Assembly: GCA_022578965.1 (NCBI GenBank)
Contig: MU400526.1
Span: 124,001 to 188,000 of the forward strand
Direction: 5' to 3'
Length of the DNA stretch: 64,000 nt
Source of the DNA: Xylaria sp. FL1777
Taxonomy: Eukaryota; Ascomycota; Sordariomycetes; Xylariales; Xylariaceae
In this document: positions 56,867-64,000 of the stretch, piece after piece
Layout of the letters: every line of letters starts with the position of its first letter
Numbering within the stretch: position 1 is the first letter of the stretch
Translations under genes and position numbers: made by a program
Notes under the pieces: model-generated
What the model saw: only the letters and a program-made list of their open reading frames with translations
What the model was told of the DNA's origin: nothing
Databases searched by the model: none

Positions 56867-58162
56867 TCAGACCATGATCCGCCTCAGTCCCTCGGTGCCA
56901 CCAAGCACACGTCGACCTGTAACAGCACATCGACCTTTGCCGCTTTCCCATTTCCCAGCTTTATCAGTCATGAACTCTTCTTGACGAGGATGTATTCCTT
57001 CGAGCCACTTGTGTATACACGCATAGCAGTACACGAACCCAGTCTGACAAGCTGTGGCGGTTGCAATCTCGTCTTCACATATGGGACATAACTCCGAGTC
57101 ATCTGGAGGCGATACGGTGAGAATAGGTAATAGCGATGGTATGGCGATAGGCGCATCCTCGGCCAACGGCACTTCGTCGCCATTTTCTTGCTTACCGTCG
57201 CCCTTATTGCTTTCGTCTTGGCGATCTCGCTTTAACCGCAGCTTAGCGCCGAGTGCTGATAGTCCCGACACAATAGGAGGTGGCAATTCAAGGTTCTCCA
57301 CAGCCTTTCTTGACAATTGCTTCGCGAAATCCGAAGCATACCACCACTCTAGGAACTTCAGGGCGAAAATGCTCGTGGGCAGCAGGACGGACAGACTGCC
57401 AAGCAATTTCGGACCCATTGTTCTGGGGTTGAAGATACTTGTTGGACCGGGCGAGTGGCCTGGTTTTGGCTTACTCAATGCCTCGATTGCTTGGAAGTCG
57501 GCGGCGTTCATGCGACGCATCCTAGTGCCAATGAGCCATAGGAAAGGATTGTGAAATTTGGTATTGTCGAAGAGGTAGGCAAGGTTGAAGGCGATGATGC
57601 TGAAGTAGTAGGCGGCGTGCACGCTAGGATAGACGTTCCGTATAAACCACTTGTAATAGTGCATGATTCTCTGTTTTATGGTCGGGTTTGCAGGCATGCG
57701 CGTGTAATTGGTGCCGAGGAGGGCGCGTGGAGCTTCGATCTCGTGGCTCTCGTCAAGCTTGCGCTTCAGGTAGGGAATCGCGACCATGACGGCGAGATTC
57801 TTCCAGACGTCCTTCTCGCTCAGCTTAAGCGTGTCGCGAACGATGCCCGGCGCTGTAGCGGCCGCACGGGGGATCTCAGCTTGCAGGGCTTTCTCCCGCT
57901 TCAGCCCGTAGAAGTGCTCGGTGAAGCTGCCGCCGCGCGTGCGAAGGTAATGGCGCTCGACGACGAGCATGGCCAGCGCGTACAGCTCATCGAAGGAGTT
58001 CAAGGCACGGAGCAGGTATCGCGGATATCGTTGCGTGGCGACGGTCAGAAGGTAGCGAAGCGTGGGCGGCAAGAGGGAGTTCAGCTGTTGCTCCGAGAGC
58101 AGCTCGAACAGCGACGGCTTCTGGTCATCGAAGTTGCCCCGAAGGGCTGTGACAAACTCCAT
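56867..58162 (-). CDS. PEX12: Peroxisome assembly protein 12 (RING peroxin)
   Basis: PEX12 forms the peroxisomal membrane RING ubiquitin-ligase complex with PEX2 and PEX10, which recycles the import receptor PEX5. An intronless 431-residue protein, the usual length. The N-terminal Pex2/Pex12 domain starts [22 protein letters not shown] and contains [15 protein letters not shown] and [12 protein letters not shown]. Hydrophobic segments include [21 protein letters not shown] and [22 protein letters not shown] charged linker precedes the C-terminal degenerate RING ([31 protein letters not shown]). As is usual for PEX12, fewer zinc ligands are present than in a full RING. The carnitine acetyltransferase 12 kb away is likely a peroxisomal cargo. 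Confidence 0.97.
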   Translation of the reverse strand: MEFVTALRGNFDDQKPSLFELLSEQQLNSLLPPTLRYLLTVATQRYPRYLLRALNSFDELYALAMLVVERHYLRTRGGSFTEHFYGLKREKALQAEIPRAAATAPGIVRDTLKLSEKDVWKNLAVMVAIPYLKRKLDESHEIEAPRALLGTNYTRMPANPTIKQRIMHYYKWFIRNVYPSVHAAYYFSIIAFNLAYLFDNTKFHNPFLWLIGTRMRRMNAADFQAIEALSKPKPGHSPGPTSIFNPRTMGPKLLGSLSVLLPTSIFALKFLEWWYASDFAKQLSRKAVENLELPPPIVSGLSALGAKLRLKRDRQDESNKGDGKQENGDEVPLAEDAPIAIPSLLPILTVSPPDDSELCPICEDEIATATACQTGFVYCYACIHKWLEGIHPRQEEFMTDKAGKWESGKGRCAVTGRRVLGGTEGLRRIMV

Positions 58163-58942
58163 GTCGAACGATCGAGGTGATGGATGTCCCGTTCACCTCA
58201 TCGCTGGCAGGTGTCCATATCCCGGTCTAGTTGGACTAAAGCACCGAGAAAAGAGCTGTCATGTTGAAGTTAGTCGCCATTAACATTAGGACCTACCTGG
58301 GTTACATACGCGCCTGTCATAGGCTTATGTACCTACCTAGGTAAGTACTTAGGTACGCGACTACTAGGTAGTCAAGGTAAACGCTTTGCCGAGGTACTCG
58401 GAGCTTGGGCCACACATGTAAACCCAGTACTCGTCCTTCCATACAACAGTACTACTCGCCTATGTAAGTACACACGTAATCCCCTCTGTTGGCCTTGGAC
58501 AAGACATTACTTAGAGTTGAAGCTTTTTATCGGCATGGGAGGAGTACAAATTGAATAATAAGAATGCACATTAACCAATATCATCTACCTACCTATTATC
58601 TTGTTTGTGGTACTTATTGGACAAGCGGAATACCTTAGCAGCACTCACTGCGGAGCTGGCCCGCTGTGGTATGGAGACAGGGTGAATAATTGACGAGATA
58701 TTTATTACAATGTAAGCAGAGTCTTTATCTTTCCTCATACCCGGTCCAGTTAAAGTACGATGCCCGAGCCCATTTCACAACTGAATAATAGTGCCATTCC
58801 CCTGGGTCCTCTTGTAATATTCTTCCATCTGTCTCTCGTGTGACGGGTCGTATCCTCATGCACAAGTAAGCCATTCTCGCATGTAGTCTGAGACGTTTGG
58901 TCCGGTAGTCGTTTTCTCTCTAGTATGGCATGCCAACGTGAT
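58163..58942. other. Intergenic
   Basis: About 0.78 kb between GLO3 and PEX12 (both -). It contains a CCTA/TAGG-rich patch with inverted symmetry at 58328-58353 (gtaccta ... taggtac). No gene is seen. Confidence 0.55.
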
Positions 58943-60654
58943 TCAGCTATTAAGGTAGTTTCGAATAGCTCCTTGTAGCCGGGTAGCTCCTTCACCCAGC
59001 GCACTCGTCAAGTTGTCAAGATCGTCGCCAGCAGTAATCCCGAATTTGCGAATAAAGTCCTTGGCCGCTGACTCGAGGTCTCCATAATCCTCTGCTGCAT
59101 CCTCCTCTTCTGGTCGACCAAAGTATGCGTTGGAGGAGATGGCGGTTGCTCCCTCGAAACCCTGCAGGCGCGCCTTTGCCTCTGATTGAGCATTCGGATC
59201 ATATGCACCCTTTCCAAAGAATTCATCAGAAGAGATACCCTTCTGGTTCCCAAATTTACTCCGCGCATAGCGTTCTTCATCGGCTATAAGTAGATTAGCT
59301 TAGTACAATAGTAAATAATACTAGCAGTACGTACCTTCAGGAGCAGCCTTCACGGGCCCGACTGAACCGAAACCACCGGCGTTCTTTTTGGCTGCAGCGC
59401 CGGCAGCGGGCTTGTTGCCTCCCACTTGGCCAAAACCAAGCCTTCCAAAACCCATTCCTAATCGTTCCATTTCAGCTGCCGACTTCTGCCGAGTATGGTT
59501 GGAGGTATAGCTGCTTGTGCCTGCGGGAGTTGGCGAAATGACGTTAGATGCCTCGGCCTTGGATGATGTAGTCGCCGCAGCCTTAGCTTCTGCAGCCTCG
59601 GCTTCAGGATCGTAGCCAAGTTTCTCAATGCGCTCGGCCTCCTCTTTCGCTCGCTTTTCGGCTTCGTCGAAGTCGATAACGTCGGCAACTTTCTTTGCGC
59701 CGAGTTTTGTGGTAGTCTTCTTTGCGCCAAGGATGTTGGCCTTGCGGGGGCCAGCAGTCGTTGTCTTTCGGAGTGCAGCGGATGTGGTGATTCTGCTAGG
59801 GGCAGGTTTGGTTTCGGATGAATCTTTGGCAAGTGGTGAGGCCGACCTAGCGATGTCTTTGCCATTGGCCCCGGCGTTGAGGAACGGGGAGGGGGTTCGG
59901 CCGACTACTGGGGGGGTCCCGGTTCGCGATATCGGTGGTGTGGGCTTCTTGATCGAGGGTTTGTCCCATGAAGAGAAGAAGTCGTCAGCCGGTTCGCTAG
60001 AAGGTGTTGCCGAGTTCCCAGCGCTGTCACCCGCGACATCCGTGATAATAACTTCGTCAGGGTACCTGATAACCCACCCATGTCAGCCACGCCTTAACAA
60101 CTTGAGAGAAATGGGACCCACTCAATCGCATCCCGAGCAGCTCGCTTCTTGAGCTCTTCTTTATACTTGGTAGCGGCAGGCGATTGATATTTGGTTTTTG
60201 GATCCTTGCTCGCAAGCGCTGAGCTGCCCCCGTTGGAGCGGAAGAACTTGGTCGCAGACTCGTTGCCGCCTACTTTCATGACGCGAAGCTGATCCCATTG
60301 CCACTCTAGAACTCATCAGTTTCTCGTCGTGGTAGTGGACAAGCTGAGGACATGTTGTCAATCTTGGAGAACATACGATCGAGGTTTGTGGAGCGCACGA
60401 AAGAGATGTGCACGCCTAAATTCCGATGGTTGGCGGAGCAATCAAGACATAGATAGATGCCAAAAGGGACCGAGGTCCAGGTTGGATTGTTTTGACCACA
60501 ATCGAAGCATATCTGGCGGCACACAAGCATTAGTCAGGAAGAATCACAGGATACTGAGATGCGCATCTAAATTGTCGCTCACTTTGTTGGCCTGCTTTGT
60601 CTTCAACTTCTCGAATATCTTCTGGGACTGCTGTTTTGTTGCCAGCCCACTCAT
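58943..60654 (-). CDS. GLO3: ADP-ribosylation factor GTPase-activating protein (ArfGAP2/3, Glo3-type)
   Basis: Stimulates GTP hydrolysis on Arf1 during COPI vesicle traffic between Golgi and ER. Exons 60654-60583, 60512-60377, 60305-60122, 60065-59335 and 59283-58943 give 487 residues with matching phases. The ArfGAP zinc module is C26-x2-C29-x16-C46-x2-C49 followed by the arginine finger R54 (CLDCSANHR), then [15 protein letters not shown] and [14 protein letters not shown]. The central region is Ser/Pro-rich and Lys/Ala-rich ([26 protein letters not shown]), as in the coatomer-binding middle of Glo3. The C-terminal Glo3 motif is present ([22 protein letters not shown]) and the end is an amphipathic helix. 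Gcs1-type GAPs lack this motif, so Glo3 is preferred. Confidence 0.96.
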
Positions 60655-61208
60655 TTTGTTAGAATGGTCTGCACGAGTTGAATATTAGTCCAGAGGGTTT
60701 CGGCTGACGTGACGGGTTTGTTAAGCTAGGTGTATTTGCGGCGTGAGGAGTGTTCGTTGTGGTGAAGCTGAGGAGAAAGAGTTGATTGTGGAAAAGTCCT
60801 ATGAGATAGTTCAGGAGTTGGGCCAGATTTCAGATGCTACGGCGGCCGGCCACCAAAAGCCAGGCACATCAAGGAGTGGGCCCCACTAGGATATCCCACT
60901 AACTTTGCGACCTAGACCACAATAGGGTTAACTATGGGTCAGTGACAATTCCCCACAATTGATCGCTATCAACCTACACAGTAGGTCGGCATCTTCAATC
61001 TTCACAGCCTCAACCCGACGCCAGGACATACCTGGCCTACCTATCCATCAACCAGCCTCCCAGAAGCGGACATATTAGCCTCTCTTCTGAAGTAGAAGGA
61101 GTTTTACGTTTGGGGAAAGGCAACTCTCCGCGAAATTGCCGTTGGGAGTCTTCGACAGCTCCTTAGTCTTGTGTTCTATCAACTCAACCTCATGGACCAC
61201 CCGCCATC
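60655..61208. promoter_or_regulatory. Divergent promoter region between GLO3 and TIM21
   Basis: 554 bp separate the two start codons, so both promoters and leaders lie here. I see no distinctive regulatory motif and no gene. Confidence 0.6.
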
Positions 61209-62160
61209 ATGAAGCTTCTACTTCGGCCGATTACTGCTTCAAGCATTGTCTTGCCGCTGCGCCCTCTTCTCATCCAGCGAAGTTACGCCACACATCATGA
61301 TACAGCAAAGAAATCAACTGTATCCCGCCGAAAGGGTCCGTATTAGCCCCCCTGTGCCGGTCCCTTGGTCTCCTTTTCTCATATGATCTAGCAGTCTCTA
61401 GGATTCTAGCTTAGAGGTCTTAACTAACTTATCTTATGCGCGCAGCTGTCACTCCCTTCAATGATGATGGGTTTGTACCCTGGCGCGAGCTGTCAGCGGC
61501 TGAAAAAGTTTCGCGCGCCACCCAGCAGTCTTTCAACTTCGGGCTTGTTGTTGTCGGTCTTGTATTGACAGTACGCTCAATAATTGATAAAGTCCGCACG
61601 ACTTCATACTGAGCTTATCTTTTGGTTCCTTAGGGCGGCGTGGGTTACTTCCTCTACCAAGATGTCTTCTCGCCGGACAGCAAAACGGCATATTTCAATC
61701 GAGTTGTCGATCGGATCAAGAGAGACCCTGCCTGCTTGGCAGTGCTAGGTGAAGCTAAGAAAATCACAGCGCATGGAGAAGAGACTGCAAACAAATGGCG
61801 CCGGGCACGACCAATTGCGTAAGGCATTATTGTCTTTACAACCAAAGACTGCAACTAACAACAATAGGTCGACATTGAAAACAGATGCACAAGGGAATGA
61901 CCATTTAGTAATGCAGTTTTATGTATGTTCATCGCTTTGGTCCCACTAATCCACCTAACATCATCTAGATTGAGGGGCCGTTAAATAACGGCCATGTAAA
62001 CGTACATCTTATCAAGCGTGCGAGGCACAATGAATTCGAGTATAAATACCTATTCCTAGACGTGAGAGGTCATCAACGAATCTACCTGGAGAATGCCGAT
62101 GCAAAGCCCTCAAGCGGTGATCCTAAGAAGTTCAAACTATTCGGAGTGAATTGGAATTAA
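61209..62160 (+). CDS. TIM21: Mitochondrial import inner membrane translocase subunit Tim21
   Basis: Tim21 is a single-span inner membrane protein whose intermembrane-space domain touches Tom22 and couples TOM to TIM23. Exons 61209-61335, 61446-61570, 61634-61818, 61868-61922 and 61969-62160 give 227 residues. The N-terminus is a basic presequence (MKLLLRPITASSIVLPLRPL, then IQRSYATH). The membrane segment is FGLVVVGLVLTGGVGYFLYQDVF. The Tim21 core follows with YFNRVVDRIKRDPACLAVLGE, ITAHGEETANKWRRARPIA and IEGPLNNGHVNVHLIKR. The end LFGVNWN is typical. The first intron uses a gtccgt donor, weaker than its neighbours; the frame supports it. Confidence 0.95.
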
Positions 62161-64000
62161 GTATCTGCTTTGTAAGGCGCCGTCCAAAAGGTGTGTAGTT
62201 AACAAAGATATTTCGCTCAGTATGGAAGCTAATTCTGACACCATCCGCAGATATGGTAGCATTAGCGGATCAAGAGAAGGGATAACCACAGGTGCTAGTC
62301 TTTTTAAGATGATTTTAGCCTCGCAGACACGAATATGTCTCGTCGTAGACTAGGACTATATGACAACTCTCGTCGAACTGTATATACACATGAAACTGAC
62401 GAAAGCGGGAAGCAGATGGTCTAGGGCCGCGATCAATCAGCCACCAACTGCTCAGGCAAGAGCCCAACGCCTTGGTGCTTGTAGGACCAAAATTGTATTA
62501 TTCATTTTCAATTTAAAAGTTTATGACAATTGCGATTCCCAGTACCAAGTGATATAGCATGCATTTGTTGTTTTAGCCCCCGAGAAAACAAGAAAAGTCC
62601 CATTTGAACAACTGACAGCTCCTCGGTGACTTCCCTCTCTAAAGCTAGATTATTTTGACTTTCTGGTAACAGGCTGATTAGATCTTCTCACGCGCTTGTA
62701 TCCCTCGGACGTTGATCAGAACTGCTAAGAATTAGATTATTGCTTCGCATATAGAGAATACCCAGAACACCTCGTACATCAAGCATAGTACTCAGTGGGC
62801 TATATACCATATCCCAATAGATTATCACTTACTTTCAAATAATATGTATCTCAATTTAAGCAATCTACTGGCCTAAAATATCTTCCTAAAAGATTGAATT
62901 GTATATTGCGTCAATAGAAGCCAGGCTGTAATTCCGAGCGTATTATTTTATTATGGAGGGTTTCATCCATATTTTATGTTTTGCTTTGATTTAGTTTGTA
63001 TGGTTGAACGATTACAATGGTAGGTATTCGTATATGAAATATATGCGGACAAGAAACATGGCCAAGGAACTTTGCCTTCGGAGACGGAGTTTAGAGCTGA
63101 CGTGTTATAGTCGTGAGCTTTAAGGTTGATTATTTCCCCCCGGACTTTCAAGATAAACAAAAATACTCACAGTTCTTGTACTTTACAACTAATTTAACAA
63201 TCAACGAATGTTCGAGTTCGGCACGAACTGAGGTGAGTCTATGAAACCTTGAGCTCGAAATAAGACAATGTCGACTTTTCGCTCCTTACAATGGTGCGCT
63301 CAATCTGCTGCTAGACATAGACTCAAGTTATATATAGTTTAGGGATAAATTGCGTCAACATCTTACACTAGGAGTGAATTGAGGTTTTTTATGTTTGGGT
63401 AAAATTGTAGTTCACGAACAAAACACAGAATAGTAGAACCTGAGAGCCCACAAACTTCACTCTATAAAGCGCAGCTAGATATACCAATAGACTATCGTAG
63501 CTATTACAGACCAAAATTTCCAAATTAAGTTGCTGAGGTCTTTAAAGCAAGAGACTAAGTTTCTACGTATGCTCTGTTCATAGAAATTATTGTCGTGAAT
63601 AACCTTGCAGCTACAGATTAAAAAGCGTGCACTGCCTGGAAATACAAGAAAGCAGGTCACCTGCCTAGAATTCTTAACTTTGAGTGAACAAAATATTCGG
63701 TCCTCCCTAGATAATGCTATGACTCACTTCCGAGGCTATTTGTCTCGTGAGTCGAATAAGCGTCACATCCTACGTGGCCGAGCTCAAGCTCTGGCTTCTA
63801 GTGAAGAGTAAATAGTGTTAGTATAGGAAACACAGTTGATTTGAGTTTTATCATTGAAGGACAAAGACCGAATCATATTAGTCTTAAACTCTCCTACGTC
63901 TATTGTTTACTATCAAACAAATGCACTTGTCCCATTATCATTGGGCGAATAAATCCTCACGTTGTCCATGTGGAATTGAGCCTATTCTTCCCGTCTATTT
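62161..64000. other. AT-rich terminal region without genes
   Basis: About 1.84 kb of AT-rich sequence beyond TIM21. The open frames are under 70 codons and domainless. I see no long repeat, RNA gene or splice-linked exon set, though a distant leader or intron of a gene outside the window cannot be excluded. Confidence 0.5.

Overview
The window is nuclear DNA from a filamentous ascomycete (Pezizomycotina). Short 49-80 nt introns (gt...ag) interrupt otherwise continuous conserved proteins, intergenic spaces are long, and the gene set includes HOG1 MAPK, a NACHT/ankyrin NLR, a HET-domain protein, a GH16-WSC wall protein, a DUF4360 secreted protein and a fungal-type anoctamin. The class is an inference; Sordariomycetes fits best. 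I assembled 19 protein genes exon by exon. In every complete model except the phosphotransferase, the joined exons give an uninterrupted frame from ATG to stop.

Layout. (1) 1-1039: 3' part of glycogen phosphorylase. (2) 2196-13601: an accessory island, all on the + strand, with an aminoglycoside-phosphotransferase-like kinase, a 1299-residue NACHT-ankyrin NLR with near-identical tandem repeats, a membrane-anchored HET-domain protein and a 222-residue orphan. It is followed by a 4.3 kb gene desert. (3) 17904-21931: the nine-exon HOG1-type MAP kinase, then a GC-rich intronless class III aminotransferase. (4) 21932-29544: a 7.6 kb space without a supportable gene; its last ~2 kb is probably promoter and leader of the next gene. 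(5) 29545-42191: C2H2/fungal-TF regulator, F-box protein with an acidic tail, Mak32-like pfkB protein (- strand), cyclase-associated protein. (6) 42842-62160: carnitine acetyltransferase (-), GH16-WSC protein (+), anoctamin/Ist2 (-), metallophosphoesterase (+), DUF4360 secreted protein (-), PEX12 (-), GLO3 ArfGAP (-), TIM21 (+). The last 1.8 kb is AT-rich and empty.

Functional threads. Housekeeping genes cover carbon storage, acetyl-unit transport and organelles: phosphorylase, a carnitine acetyltransferase carrying both a mitochondrial presequence exon and a C-terminal AKL peroxisomal signal, PEX12, TIM21 and GLO3. Stress and morphogenesis genes include HOG1, CAP and Ist2. The most distinctive region is the kinase-NLR-HET island at 2.2-13.6 kb, which looks like a fungal nonself-recognition or cell-death locus. 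Convergent gene pairs (F-box/Mak32, CAP/CAT, GH16/anoctamin, phosphoesterase/DUF4360) share short 3' spacers. GLO3 and TIM21 share a 554 bp divergent promoter. Intergenic DNA is sprinkled with CCTA/TAGG tetranucleotide runs.
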